A stretch of 64,000 nucleotides of DNA from Flavobacteriia bacterium (GTDB taxonomy: Bacteria > Bacteroidota > Bacteroidia > Flavobacteriales_D > Crocinitomicaceae): contig JACPDW010000020.1 in NCBI GenBank assembly GCA_016183815.1, forward strand, positions 60,313 to 124,312, in the 5' to 3' direction. How positions within the stretch are numbered: position 1 is the stretch's first letter; every line of letters begins with the position of its first letter. The notes beneath the pieces are model-generated. The model ran no database searches. It was given only the letters and a program-made list of their open reading frames with translations, and was not told where the DNA came from. This document shows, piece by piece, positions 24,515 to 32,985 of the stretch. Made by a program: the position numbers and the translations under genes.

Positions 24515-26113
24515 ATGAGGTCTTTTTTAATTATTATTTTTATTTATACTACGTTATATTCACAAATAAATATAAACTATCAAAGAAATTTTGGTGGAAA
24601 TTTAGATGATCATAATGCAGTTATATTAGAATCTCCTAATGATAATGGATTTTATATGTTGAATTACACCAATTCAACGACAGGAGAACTCCCATCTCTC
24701 TTTGGTTCTTATGATATTTGGTTAATTAAGCTTGATGATAATTATCAAATAGTTTGGCAAAAATCATACGGAGGTGTTGGTTATGATATAGCTACTGATA
24801 TGATTATTATTAACGATAATATATATATTGTAGGAGAAAGTGAACTAGACGGTACTGGAAATATAACAGTTGATTCATATGGAGAAACTGACACTTGGTT
24901 ATTGGCTTTAGACCTTGATGGTAATATTTTATGGCAAAAAAATTATGGTGGTGAAAATTTTGAATTTAGGCAAAAAATTAGTACATTACAAAATGGTAAT
25001 TTAATAATTTCATGTTTATCTGATTCAGATAGTAGTGGTAACAAAACTACTTCAAGAATATACGGAAATGAAGAAATATGGTTAATAGAAGTAGATATAA
25101 ATAATGGTTCAATAATACAAGAAAAAGGGGTTATTTATATTGATTGGGTTGGAAAGGAATATAATTTTCATCACGACACAATTCGTCATCGCTTGTTTTT
25201 GAGTTATAATTTTGCAGATAATGTTATAATTGGAGATAAAACAACGGAATCTAATGGACAAACTGATGTTTGGGTTTTAGTTTTAGACGAACAATTAAAC
25301 AAATTATATGATAAAAATTATGGGGGAATTGAAAGTGAATTTGTATTATGTAGTTTTTTGTTTGATGAAGAATACACTTATTTACTTACTTCATCTAATT
25401 CTGATGTATCAGGAAATAAAACAACTCCAATTTATGGAAGTCAGTCACTTTTTAACTACGATATTTGGTTGATAAAATTGGATAATGACTTAAATATTGT
25501 AGAACAGAAGTCTTATGGTTCATTTGATTCAGATAAAGGACATCAAATAGTTAAAGGGAAATGGGGGAATTTTTCGATTTTAGGAATTAGTTCTGGAGGA
25601 ATAAATGGGATTAAAACTCAAGATAGTTTTGGAGAAAATGATTCATGGTTGTTAATATTAGATCAGAATCTTAATGTATTAACTCAAGGAATTTTTGGTG
25701 GAAGTTTAGGTGAAGGTAATTCAAAATTAATATTAAATGACAATGGAGATGTTATTTTATATATCAAAACAGAATCAGATATTTCAGGCAATAAAACAAC
25801 TCCTTTTTTAGGTGGATATTCAGATATTTGGTTGATTGAACTAGAAACAAGCGAATTGCTTAGATTTAATACTATTTTGGATAATTATTCTAATAAAGCT
25901 TTTCCAAACCCTTTCAATAATCAAATTCAAATAGATGTTCCCACTGATATTTCCGAAATTTATTTGAAGATTGTTAATATTGAAGGGCAAATTATTTATG
26001 AACAATCAAATTATAAGGGAGAAATAATTCAAGTAGAGGGTAACTCTCAAATTTATTTTTATGAAATTAAAACTAAATCTGGATTAATTAATGGTAAATT
26101 AGTCAAACTTTAA
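24515..26113 (+). CDS. Secreted repeat protein (propeller-like) with T9SS type A sorting domain
   Basis: This 532-residue protein has a signal peptide at about 1-18. It then carries about seven repeats built on the pattern D-I-W-L-I-K-L-D followed after a few residues by W-Q-K-S/N-Y-G-G; examples are YDIWLIKLDDNY, DTWLLALDLDGN, EIWLIEVDINN and DIWLIELETS. Each begins with a GNKTT-like turn. Such repeats usually form beta-propellers. The C-terminus (FPNPFNNQIQIDV, VNIEGQIIYEQ, GLINGKLVKL) is a canonical Por-secretion-tail. The 3' end overlaps the convergent FAD-oxidoreductase gene by 15 bp. Confidence 0.82.
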   Translation: MRSFLIIIFIYTTLYSQININYQRNFGGNLDDHNAVILESPNDNGFYMLNYTNSTTGELPSLFGSYDIWLIKLDDNYQIVWQKSYGGVGYDIATDMIIINDNIYIVGESELDGTGNITVDSYGETDTWLLALDLDGNILWQKNYGGENFEFRQKISTLQNGNLIISCLSDSDSSGNKTTSRIYGNEEIWLIEVDINNGSIIQEKGVIYIDWVGKEYNFHHDTIRHRLFLSYNFADNVIIGDKTTESNGQTDVWVLVLDEQLNKLYDKNYGGIESEFVLCSFLFDEEYTYLLTSSNSDVSGNKTTPIYGSQSLFNYDIWLIKLDNDLNIVEQKSYGSFDSDKGHQIVKGKWGNFSILGISSGGINGIKTQDSFGENDSWLLILDQNLNVLTQGIFGGSLGEGNSKLILNDNGDVILYIKTESDISGNKTTPFLGGYSDIWLIELETSELLRFNTILDNYSNKAFPNPFNNQIQIDVPTDISEIYLKIVNIEGQIIYEQSNYKGEIIQVEGNSQIYFYEIKTKSGLINGKLVKL

Positions 26114-27658
26114 AGACTTTTTCTCTACAATTGCCTTAACACAGTTCATGCCGTCAATAGCAGCAGAGACGATGCCTCCTGCATATCCAGCTCCTTCGGC
26201 ACAAGGGTATAATCCTTTAATTTCAATATGCTCAAAAGTTTCTTTGTTCCTTGGTATTTGAATAGGAGAGGAAGTTCTAGATTCTGGTGCATGTAGAACA
26301 GCTTCTTCGCTTAAAAATCCTTTCATTTTTTTGCCGAATTCTTTTAATCCTTCTTTTAAAGAATTGGAAATAAAAGGTGGAAAAATGCTATTTAAATCTA
26401 CACTTACAATGCCTGGTTGATAGGAAGTTTTAGGTAAGTCGAGAGATTTTTTAGAATGAATAAAATCCATTATACGTTGAGCGGGAACTTTTTGGTTTTT
26501 ACCAGCAAACTCCCAACATAAAGTTTCGATTTTTTTCTGAAATTCAAGACAAACCAAAGGATCTGTTTTATGATGTTCAAAATCTTCTGGAAAAACACTT
26601 ACTACAATTCCAGAATTGGCATAAGGATTATTTCTTTTTGATGGCGACCATCCGTTGGTTACCACTTCATTTATGTCTGTTGCACAAGGAGCAATAATGC
26701 CTCCAGGACACATACAAAATGAGTAAACACCTCTTTTGTTGACTTGAGTGACCAAAGAATACGATGCTGGGGGTAAATAATCGTTTTTACAAGAATGGTA
26801 TTGAATTTCATCAATAAGAGTTTGAGGATGTTCTATACGAACACCTAAGGCAAAACTTTTTGCTTGAATTTTAATTTTCTTTTGATGAAGTAAATAATAA
26901 ACATCTCTAGCAGAGTGACCAGTAGCCAAAATAAGGTTTTTACAAGAAATTTTTTGTTGGGAGTTGATTTCAAAAGAATAAAGACAGTTATTCTTTATAA
27001 ACAAATCCGTTAATTTTGATTCGAAATGTATTTCACCTCCATTTTGTTGAATAAATTCTCTTATTTTAACTATCACATGAGGTAATTTGTTTGTTCCAAT
27101 ATGAGGATGAGTATTGACCAAAATATCTTTGTCAGCTCCAAATAAAACAAACAATTCGAGAACATTTTGAGTATCACCTCTTTTTTTTGAACGTGTATAT
27201 AGTTTTCCATCAGAATACGTTCCTGCACCACCTTCACCAAAACAATAATTTGATTCTGGGTTCACTATACCTTTTTGATTCAACAAAGCAATGTCTCTTC
27301 TACGACTTCTTACGTCTTTGCCTCGTTCATAAATTATTGGTACTAAACCCAATTGAAGTGCTTGAAGTGCGGCGAAAAGTCCTGAAGGTCCTGCACCAAT
27401 TATATGAATTTTTTCAGAGTTTTTTTTTGCAGTACTTTTCCATACAAATTCTTTTACTTGGTAATTTTCTTCATTTTTATAAACCAAAAAAGTGGAAAAA
27501 AACGTAATTTGTTTAGAACGAGCATCAATAGATCGTTTTTTCCATTTAAAATAAAAACTTTCTTTATCCCATTTTGTTTTTACAGAAATTAGGTTTTTAA
27601 TATAGTCATTATCACTAATAAATTCAGGTAAAATTGAAAAACTAATTTCTAAAGGCAT
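26099..27658 (-). CDS. FAD-dependent oxidoreductase (COG2509-type dehydrogenase)
   Basis: This 519-residue protein has a dinucleotide-binding motif IIGAGPSGLFAA (86-97) preceded by an ~80-residue N-terminal domain. Then come the family-specific YCFGEGGAGTYSDGKLYTR, LATGHSARDV, and a C-terminal FAD contact YPCAEGAGYAGGIVSAA. Proteins of this group are called uncharacterised FAD-dependent dehydrogenases; their substrate is not known. The gene is convergent with and overlaps the preceding T9SS gene. Confidence 0.85.
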   Translation of the reverse strand: MPLEISFSILPEFISDNDYIKNLISVKTKWDKESFYFKWKKRSIDARSKQITFFSTFLVYKNEENYQVKEFVWKSTAKKNSEKIHIIGAGPSGLFAALQALQLGLVPIIYERGKDVRSRRRDIALLNQKGIVNPESNYCFGEGGAGTYSDGKLYTRSKKRGDTQNVLELFVLFGADKDILVNTHPHIGTNKLPHVIVKIREFIQQNGGEIHFESKLTDLFIKNNCLYSFEINSQQKISCKNLILATGHSARDVYYLLHQKKIKIQAKSFALGVRIEHPQTLIDEIQYHSCKNDYLPPASYSLVTQVNKRGVYSFCMCPGGIIAPCATDINEVVTNGWSPSKRNNPYANSGIVVSVFPEDFEHHKTDPLVCLEFQKKIETLCWEFAGKNQKVPAQRIMDFIHSKKSLDLPKTSYQPGIVSVDLNSIFPPFISNSLKEGLKEFGKKMKGFLSEEAVLHAPESRTSSPIQIPRNKETFEHIEIKGLYPCAEGAGYAGGIVSAAIDGMNCVKAIVEKKSLKFD

Positions 27659-27677
27659 TTTTAATATTCAAATTTCA

Positions 27678-27685
27678 TATTTTTG
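27678..27685 (+). promoter_or_regulatory. -7 box upstream of the decayed reading frame
   Basis: TATTTTTG matches TAnnTTTG, 23 bases before the ATG at 27709. Confidence 0.35.
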
Positions 27686-27708
27686 AAACAAATATAAAGT
27701 TAATAATT

Positions 27709-27980
27709 ATGAATAAAAGATTTTTTTTAATTTTAGCTTATACAATTCTATTAATATAGAAAAAACAATAATTGATTTTGAGTAATTACTTTATCAATGC
27801 TCAATGTTTATTGGTCAAGTGAGTCAACATTATATTCAAACGCTAAAACGTATGAATACTCAACTATAATTTTCCCATTTAAATCTTTCAAAAAAAAATC
27901 TGAAGTTCAATGAAATGATTACAAAGAAGTTGCTGACAGTTTAGATGTTATGGATCAAATTACGGAGATGATCAAAATCC
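27709..27980 (+). pseudogene. Possible remnant of a small exported-protein gene
   Basis: An ATG at 27709 starts MNKRFFLILAYTILLI, which looks like a signal peptide, then hits TAG. Downstream, out-of-frame pieces still read as peptide (SNYFINAQC, then NDYKEVADSLDVMDQITEMI) until repeat R begins at 27970. With a promoter box upstream this fits a gene that decayed, perhaps after the repeat inserted. No homologous family can be named. Confidence 0.3.
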
Positions 27981-28038
27981 TTGTCTAACAGTTCTTTATA
28001 TTAATATGAATTTCAATTTTACTATCGAACTCAGGTTA
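27970..28038. repeat. 69-bp repeat R, copy 2
   Basis: Identical to 9735-9803 except for one base. Here it stands alone, without the left inverted end found at 9538. Confidence 0.85.
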
Positions 28039-28122
28039 TTATAATAAAATTCAATTGCAATATTTCAATAAATTATAAAAAAATATAATATAAAATAATA
28101 CTTTTCAATTTAAAATTTTTTT

Positions 28123-28130
28123 TACATTTG
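28123..28130 (+). promoter_or_regulatory. -7 box for the first Cys-rich lipoprotein gene
   Basis: TACATTTG matches TAnnTTTG, 24 bases before the ATG at 28155. Its last three bases are the in-frame TTG that a gene finder would take as a start. Confidence 0.5.
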
Positions 28131-28154
28131 TACGAATTTAAAAAACAATTTATT

Positions 28155-28466
28155 ATGAAAAAAACTTTTTTAGCATTATCAGCACTTGCATTGTTAGCGG
28201 TTTCTTGTAAAAAAGATTACAACTGTACATGCAATAAAACTTTTTCTATGCCTACATTATATTGGTCATCTGATTCAATTCTTTATTCTAATTCTTATGT
28301 TTTAGATGAAGGTACAACTGTATATACGTTTAAAGTTAAGAAAAAAGAATCCGAAGACAAATGTAAATCATTTGAATCAACATCTACACAAAACGATTAT
28401 TATGGATCCACTTTTTATGGTGATGATCCAGTTACAGCAACTAAATGTTCGTTATCTGAAAAATAA
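28155..28466 (+). CDS. Small Cys-rich lipoprotein, copy 1
   Basis: From ATG 28155 the product has 103 residues. Its lipoprotein signal ends LLAVSCKKD, followed at once by a C-x-C pair (YNCTCNKT), a KVKKKESEDKCKSFESTSTQ segment and a final Cys near the C-terminus. The next gene encodes a clear paralogue with the same cysteine pattern (SCKK-x-Y-x-C-x-C, K-rich stretch, C-K, T-T/S-x-TQ). Family and function are unknown. A terminator hairpin follows the stop codon, so the two copies are transcribed separately. Confidence 0.75.
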   Translation: MKKTFLALSALALLAVSCKKDYNCTCNKTFSMPTLYWSSDSILYSNSYVLDEGTTVYTFKVKKKESEDKCKSFESTSTQNDYYGSTFYGDDPVTATKCSLSEK

Positions 28467-28477
28467 TTTTTTTTTTA

Positions 28478-28508
28478 AAAGCCAAGTATTTTTTTAACTT
28501 GGCTTTTT
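28478..28508 (+). terminator. Rho-independent terminator after lipoprotein copy 1
   Basis: AAGCCAAGT (28479-28487) pairs with ACTTGGCTT (28497-28505) across a T-rich loop and is followed by TTT. It starts 11 bases after the stop codon. Confidence 0.8.
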
Positions 28509-28531
28509 AATTTTATAATAGTTTTATTTAT

Positions 28532-28834
28532 ATGTTTTATGAAAAAAGTTCTTTTTTAGCTATATTTTTGACTTTTTTAATTGTATCTTGCAAAAAAAAC
28601 TATACATGTGAATGTAATGAAACAGAAAAAATAACTAATGTTTATGAAGATGGAGAATTAGTTTATGAAGGATATTCTAATACTTCTATTATAACATTAA
28701 ACATAAATGATAAGAAGAAAAAAGCTGAATCTAGGTGCAAAGCCAATGAATTAACTACTACTCAAAAAAACACTTTTGGATTAGGCACAACTGGAGGTGA
28801 TTATACCCTTTCTTTTTCCTGTAAAATAAAATAA
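28532..28834 (+). CDS. Small Cys-rich lipoprotein, copy 2
   Basis: This 100-residue paralogue of the preceding gene has a signal ending LIVSCKKN, C-x-C in YTCECNET, KKKKAESRCKANEL, TTTQK and a final SFSCKIK. The N-terminus MFYEKSSFLAIF is unusual for a signal peptide. A second ATG at 28539 in another frame reads MKKVLF then a stop, and one extra T in the run at 28552-28557 would give the canonical MKKVLFLAIFL. So either the start has drifted or one base is missing. Both readings give the same mature protein. Confidence 0.7.
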   Translation: MFYEKSSFLAIFLTFLIVSCKKNYTCECNETEKITNVYEDGELVYEGYSNTSIITLNINDKKKKAESRCKANELTTTQKNTFGLGTTGGDYTLSFSCKIK

Positions 28835-28911
28835 ATCTACAATATTCTTCTTATATTAAAATAATTACTTTACTAATATATAATTTTATTCCTACTTAAA
28901 ATTATTTAAAA

Positions 28912-28919
28912 TAACTTTG
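28912..28919 (+). promoter_or_regulatory. -7 box for the RluA-family gene
   Basis: TAACTTTG matches TAnnTTTG, 25 bases before the ATG at 28945. Confidence 0.45.
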
Positions 28920-28944
28920 TCTATCCAATATCAGAATTCTATAA

Positions 28945-30627
28945 ATGAATAAAGTAATTTCATTTAAAACAGATTTAAGTAATTTGTCTTTACCTGATTT
29001 ATTTACTTTCCCTTTTTATTATGACCCTCATCCCTTGGCTAAGTTGGCAATGTTGGAATTGCAAAATTATTTAATTCATCAAAAAGATTTTGATCATACA
29101 TTTGGATTAAATGAGGAGAATGAAAAGTTGCCTATTGGCAAAATGTTTGGAGTATTGGTAGTCCAAAAACCAGATAAAACTCTTGGATATCTAGCTGCTT
29201 TTTCCGGAAAATTAGCCAATTCAAATCATCATACTTTATTTGTGCCTCCAGTTTTTGATATTTTAGAAAATCAAGGATTTTACAAAAAAGAAGAGCAAAA
29301 TCTTAATGAATTAAACAAAAAAATTGAAAACCTGTTTCATGCTGATTCATATATTGAATTATTGAAACAAAAAGAAAATCAAATTTTGTTACATCAGGTT
29401 GAAATAGGTTTACTCAAAAAAAGAATAAAAGAAAACAAAAAACAAAGAGATGAAAAAAGGAAAGAAATAGAACTTCGCCAATTAAAAATAGTGGAAAAAA
29501 TTCCGATTCTAAATACATTAAATGATGAAAGCAAAGTAGAACAACTAAAATTGAAAAATTGCAAAAAAATATTTAATCAAAATATACTTTCAATAAATAA
29601 AGCTATCGAAAAGTGGGAACAAAAAATTGAAAAATTTAAAAAGCTAAGAGCTGAAAAATCTATGATTCTACAAAAAAAAATATTTCAACATTACACTTTC
29701 AAAAATGCTTTACTAGAAGAAAAAAATATTTTAGATGTCTTTATTGATTATAAAAATGAATATCCTCCTGCGGGTGCTGGTGAATGTGCTGCCCCTAAAT
29801 TATTACAATATGCTTATATCAACAATTTAAAACCAATTTGTTTGGCTGAATTTTGGTGGGGAAAATCTCCCTTATCTGAAGTGAGAAAACATGGTCAATT
29901 TTATCCTGCTTGTAAAAGTAAATGTGAACCAATATTGTCATTTATGTTAAAAGGTCTTCAAGTGGATAAAAATCCAATGATTGAAAATGAGAATCAGGAA
30001 ATTAGATTAGAAATTTTATTTGAAGACAAATATCTTTTTGTTATAAATAAACAACAAGACTGTTTATCAGTCCCTGGAAAAAGTTCAAAAAATTCTATTT
30101 ATCAACAGATAAAAAACAATTTTCCAAAATGGACAGGACCGTTACTTGTTCACCGTTTGGATTATTCCACTTCTGGAATTTTGTTAATAGCTAAAGATTT
30201 AGAAACGTACAAAAGACTTCAAAAACAATTTATTAAACGTTCAATTAATAAAAAATATGACGCAATAATAGATGGTGTTTTAGTAAAAAAGAAAGGAATA
30301 ATATCTTTACCATTACGTGTGGATTTGGACGATCGTCCACGTCAAGTTGTTTGTGAAACTTATGGAAAAACTGCAATAACCGAATATGAAGTGCTAAATG
30401 AGAAAGAAAACAAAAGTCATGTTAAATTTTATCCAATTACGGGTAGAACGCATCAATTAAGGGTTCATTCTGCTCATAGTTTAGGTTTAAACACAGCTAT
30501 ATTAGGAGATGATTTATATGGTAAAAAAGCAGAAAGATTGTATTTACACGCCTCAGAAATTACTTTTTTTCATCCATATTCTAATGAAAGAACAACTATT
30601 GTCTCAGTTCCTAAATTCGATTTATAA
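28945..30627 (+). CDS. RluA-family RNA pseudouridine synthase with long N-terminal extension
   Basis: The C-terminal ~215 residues are a RluA-type synthase. The catalytic Asp406 sits in LVHRLDYSTSGILL, followed by KKYDAIIDG and the TGRTHQLRVHSA motif. Residues 1-350 are an extra region of the long Bacteroidota form: a globular start, a charged coiled coil at about 115-245, and a Gly/Cys-containing linker (PPAGAGECAAPK, then FYPACKSKCEP). The enzyme isomerises specific uridines in rRNA or tRNA; the target is unknown. The family is certain. Confidence 0.88.
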   Translation: MNKVISFKTDLSNLSLPDLFTFPFYYDPHPLAKLAMLELQNYLIHQKDFDHTFGLNEENEKLPIGKMFGVLVVQKPDKTLGYLAAFSGKLANSNHHTLFVPPVFDILENQGFYKKEEQNLNELNKKIENLFHADSYIELLKQKENQILLHQVEIGLLKKRIKENKKQRDEKRKEIELRQLKIVEKIPILNTLNDESKVEQLKLKNCKKIFNQNILSINKAIEKWEQKIEKFKKLRAEKSMILQKKIFQHYTFKNALLEEKNILDVFIDYKNEYPPAGAGECAAPKLLQYAYINNLKPICLAEFWWGKSPLSEVRKHGQFYPACKSKCEPILSFMLKGLQVDKNPMIENENQEIRLEILFEDKYLFVINKQQDCLSVPGKSSKNSIYQQIKNNFPKWTGPLLVHRLDYSTSGILLIAKDLETYKRLQKQFIKRSINKKYDAIIDGVLVKKKGIISLPLRVDLDDRPRQVVCETYGKTAITEYEVLNEKENKSHVKFYPITGRTHQLRVHSAHSLGLNTAILGDDLYGKKAERLYLHASEITFFHPYSNERTTIVSVPKFDL

Positions 30628-30683
30628 TAAAACTATTTTTGGTATAATTTTAGTTAAGATTACATCATATTCTAATTAAATAT

Positions 30684-30691
30684 TAATTTTG
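30684..30691 (+). promoter_or_regulatory. -7 box for the cyclophilin-FKBP gene
   Basis: TAATTTTG matches TAnnTTTG, 12 bases before the ATG at 30704. Its end overlaps the in-frame TTG at 30689, which is therefore not the start. Confidence 0.5.
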
Positions 30692-30703
30692 AAAAAAAAA
30701 ATC

Positions 30704-31819
30704 ATGAAAAATACTTTATTTGTACTTAGTTTAATTCTTACTTTATTTTCTTGTGTTAATGCCCAAAAAAGTGAGGATATGAATTTTGAAGATGGGATTT
30801 ATGCAATAATAGAAACCTCTAAAGGCGAAATTATTCTTCAATTGGAAGTCGAAAAAACTCCTATGACAGTTGCTAATTTTGTTGGATTAGCTGAAGGGAA
30901 TTTTGAGTGTTTAGGTAAAAAATTTGACAAACCATATTATGATGGTTTAAAATTCCATAGAGTAATCAAAGATTTTATGATTCAAGGTGGTTGTCCTCTT
31001 GGAAATGGATCTGGTGACCCTGGTTATAAATTTTTTGATGAGTTTCATAAAGATTTAAAACACTCTGGACCTGGTATTTTATCAATGGCTAATTCAGGCC
31101 CAACAACCAATGGTAGTCAGTTCTTTATTACTCATAAAGAAACACCTTGGTTAGATGGTAAACATTCAATTTTTGGTCACGTCATTAAGGGACAAGATGT
31201 TGTAAATGCTATAGCTCAAGAGGATGTAATGACTAAAGTTACTATAAAAAAGGTAGGTAAACAATATAAAAAATGGAATGCAACAGAGGTATTTAAAAAT
31301 GCTTATGCAGAAATTGAAAAAGTGGAAGCTGAAAAGAAAGCAAAACTTGAAAAAATTGCAGCTATGTCTGAAGAAGACTATAAGAAGTTTTTATTTGAAG
31401 AAATTAAAAAAACAAATCCATCTGCAAAACAAACTGCATCAGGTTTGGTTTATGTAATAGAAAATGAAGGTGTTGGTGAAAAACCTAAAACAGGAAATAA
31501 ATTAGAAGTTCATTATGTTGGAACCTTATTAGATGGAACAAAATTTGATTCATCAAGAGATAGAGGAAAAACTTTAGATTTTCAATATAAAGTACAAGGA
31601 ATGATTAAAGGATTTGATGAAGGAATTGGAATGTTAGGTAAAGGTGGGAAAGGTAAATTTATTATTCCATATTTTCAAGCTTATGGTCCTAAAGGTCGTC
31701 CTGGAGCAATCCCTCCTTATTCTGATTTAGTTTTTGAATTAGAACTTGTAAATATTTCTGAGGCACCACCTGCTCATAATCCAAATGACGGTCAGAATCA
31801 TGATGGACATAATCATTAA
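30704..31819 (+). CDS. Peptidyl-prolyl isomerase lipoprotein: cyclophilin fused to FKBP
   Basis: With ATG 30704 as start the protein has 371 residues and a lipoprotein signal ending LFSCVNAQ. A cyclophilin domain follows (about 28-195: [40 protein letters not shown]), then a charged helical linker and an FKBP domain (about 255-350: [43 protein letters not shown]). It ends in a His-rich tail ([14 protein letters not shown]) that may bind metal. Both domains speed proline isomerisation, so it is probably a periplasmic folding factor. Confidence 0.9.
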   Translation: MKNTLFVLSLILTLFSCVNAQKSEDMNFEDGIYAIIETSKGEIILQLEVEKTPMTVANFVGLAEGNFECLGKKFDKPYYDGLKFHRVIKDFMIQGGCPLGNGSGDPGYKFFDEFHKDLKHSGPGILSMANSGPTTNGSQFFITHKETPWLDGKHSIFGHVIKGQDVVNAIAQEDVMTKVTIKKVGKQYKKWNATEVFKNAYAEIEKVEAEKKAKLEKIAAMSEEDYKKFLFEEIKKTNPSAKQTASGLVYVIENEGVGEKPKTGNKLEVHYVGTLLDGTKFDSSRDRGKTLDFQYKVQGMIKGFDEGIGMLGKGGKGKFIIPYFQAYGPKGRPGAIPPYSDLVFELELVNISEAPPAHNPNDGQNHDGHNH

Positions 31820-31830
31820 TAAAATTTGAT

Positions 31831-32508
31831 TTGCTGAACAACAAAACAGTTTTAGAGTGGGATGTTAAAACATGGTCTAAAGCTTTAAATTATTGGGAAA
31901 AAAACTTAAATTTTTCAAGTGAATTAAAAGCAATAGAGTTAGGATCAAGAGGTGGAGGTTTGTCTATTTACCTTGCATCAAAGGGAATTAATGTTATTTG
32001 CTCTGATTTAGAAGGTATAACTGAAGAAGTTCAATCTCAGCACAAAAATTTCCCTTTTTATAAAAACATAACTTATCAAAAAATTGATTGTACTAATATT
32101 TCTTATGAAAATTCTTTTGATGTAATAATTTTTAAATCGATATTGGGTGGCGTGGGATATAATAATCGTTATGATTTACAAAAACAGGCCATTAATGAAA
32201 TGTATAAAGCACTTAAACCAGGTGGAGTAGTGTTATTTGCTGAAAACTTAAAGGCATCTCCTTTACATCAATTTTTTAGAAAAAGATTCACTCGTTGGGG
32301 TTCATCATGGCGATATATATCTATTTCCGAAATTGAAGAGTTATTTACGGATTATAAACTAATAAAATATTCTTCAACAGGGTTTTTAGCAACTTTTGGA
32401 AGAAATGAAAGACAAAGAAGTTTATTCTATTATTTAGATACTCTAATTTTTAATCACATTACTCCTAAAAGTTGGAAATATATGGTGTTTGGTTTAGCGA
32501 GTAAATAA
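31831..32508 (+). CDS. Class I SAM-dependent methyltransferase
   Basis: This 225-residue protein has AdoMet motif I AIELGSRGGGLSIYLA at about residues 34-49, an acidic motif II (VICSDLEG), and the later ALKPGGVVLFAENL typical of class I methyltransferases. The start is TTG at 31831, 11 bases after the upstream stop codon; no in-frame ATG precedes motif I. It is probably cotranscribed with the isomerase gene. The substrate is unknown. The C-terminal half (RKRFTRWGSSWRYISISE) suggests a small-molecule or lipid substrate, but that is only a guess. Confidence 0.78.
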   Translation: MLNNKTVLEWDVKTWSKALNYWEKNLNFSSELKAIELGSRGGGLSIYLASKGINVICSDLEGITEEVQSQHKNFPFYKNITYQKIDCTNISYENSFDVIIFKSILGGVGYNNRYDLQKQAINEMYKALKPGGVVLFAENLKASPLHQFFRKRFTRWGSSWRYISISEIEELFTDYKLIKYSSTGFLATFGRNERQRSLFYYLDTLIFNHITPKSWKYMVFGLASK

Positions 32509-32630
32509 TTTTTACCCAACTGGACATTACAGAAAATATTTTTCTACCTATCATAAATTAGTTTAAAATTGTGATTGTTTGACATTAATGAAACGTATTC
32601 ATTTTTGAGGTAATTATAATCCCAAATGAA

Positions 32631-32682
32631 TATACTGTAAAAGTCAATTAAATTGCTTTATCTTGAATATGTAATCGGTATA
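32631..32682. repeat. Palindromic repeat P, diverged partial copy
   Basis: The right arm TTGAATATGTAATCGGTAT matches the right arms at 9514-9532 and 47827-47846. The left arm (ATACTGTAAAAGTCAATT) is heavily diverged. It is followed 17 bases later by a repeat R fragment, the same neighbour order as at 9445-9567. Confidence 0.45.
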
Positions 32683-32699
32683 AATAATTATTTTGGTAA

Positions 32700-32737
32700 T
32701 AACCTGAGTTAGATAGTAAAATTGAAATTCAGGTTAA
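32700..32737. repeat. Inverted 38-base fragment of repeat R
   Basis: Read on the minus strand it matches the last 38 bases of repeat R (9766-9803) at 36 positions. Confidence 0.7.
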
Positions 32738-32857
32738 TAAACTTAACTTCCGATTATGATTTTCATCTAAATATTTGAAAACTGAAAACATAACCAATAT
32801 AATTAAAGTATGATATATTGAGAACGAAAAATGGATGAAAGGTTTAATCATTATAAC

Positions 32858-32985
32858 AAGACCGTTGCAAAACCCAATTCTCATCGTTAATCCAAAAATT
32901 TAAATTCCTCATCCCGAAGCAAACAATCGGGACTGCGGATTCAAATTTTTGAAAAGCCTCGATTATTGACTTTTGCTACGGTCTT
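32858..32985. mobile_element. MITE-like 128-bp hairpin element with ATAAC flanks
   Basis: The 15-base ends AAGACCGTTGCAAAA (32858-32872) and TTTTGCTACGGTCTT (32971-32985) are inverted with one mismatch. Nested inner arms AAAAATTTAAATTC / GATTCAAATTTTT and CCCGA / TCGGG extend the fold. ATAAC occurs immediately outside both ends (32853-32857 and 32986-32990), as a target-site duplication would. The right end overlaps the TAA stop of the anti-sigma gene. Confidence 0.65.

Larger units (their letters stand above)
27659..28154. other. Intergenic region with a decayed gene start and a solo copy of repeat R
   Basis: This stretch of about 500 bases has no intact gene. It holds a promoter box at 27678, a possible dead reading frame from 27709, repeat R at 27970-28038, and the promoter of the first Cys-rich lipoprotein gene at 28123. 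The rest is AT-rich without recognisable features. Confidence 0.6.
32509..32983. other. Repeat-rich intergenic region
   Basis: This stretch of about 475 bases has no open frame worth calling. It holds a diverged copy of palindromic repeat P (about 32631-32682), an inverted 38-base piece of repeat R (32700-32737), and a MITE-like hairpin (32858-32985) that reaches the stop codon of the next gene. Confidence 0.6.
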
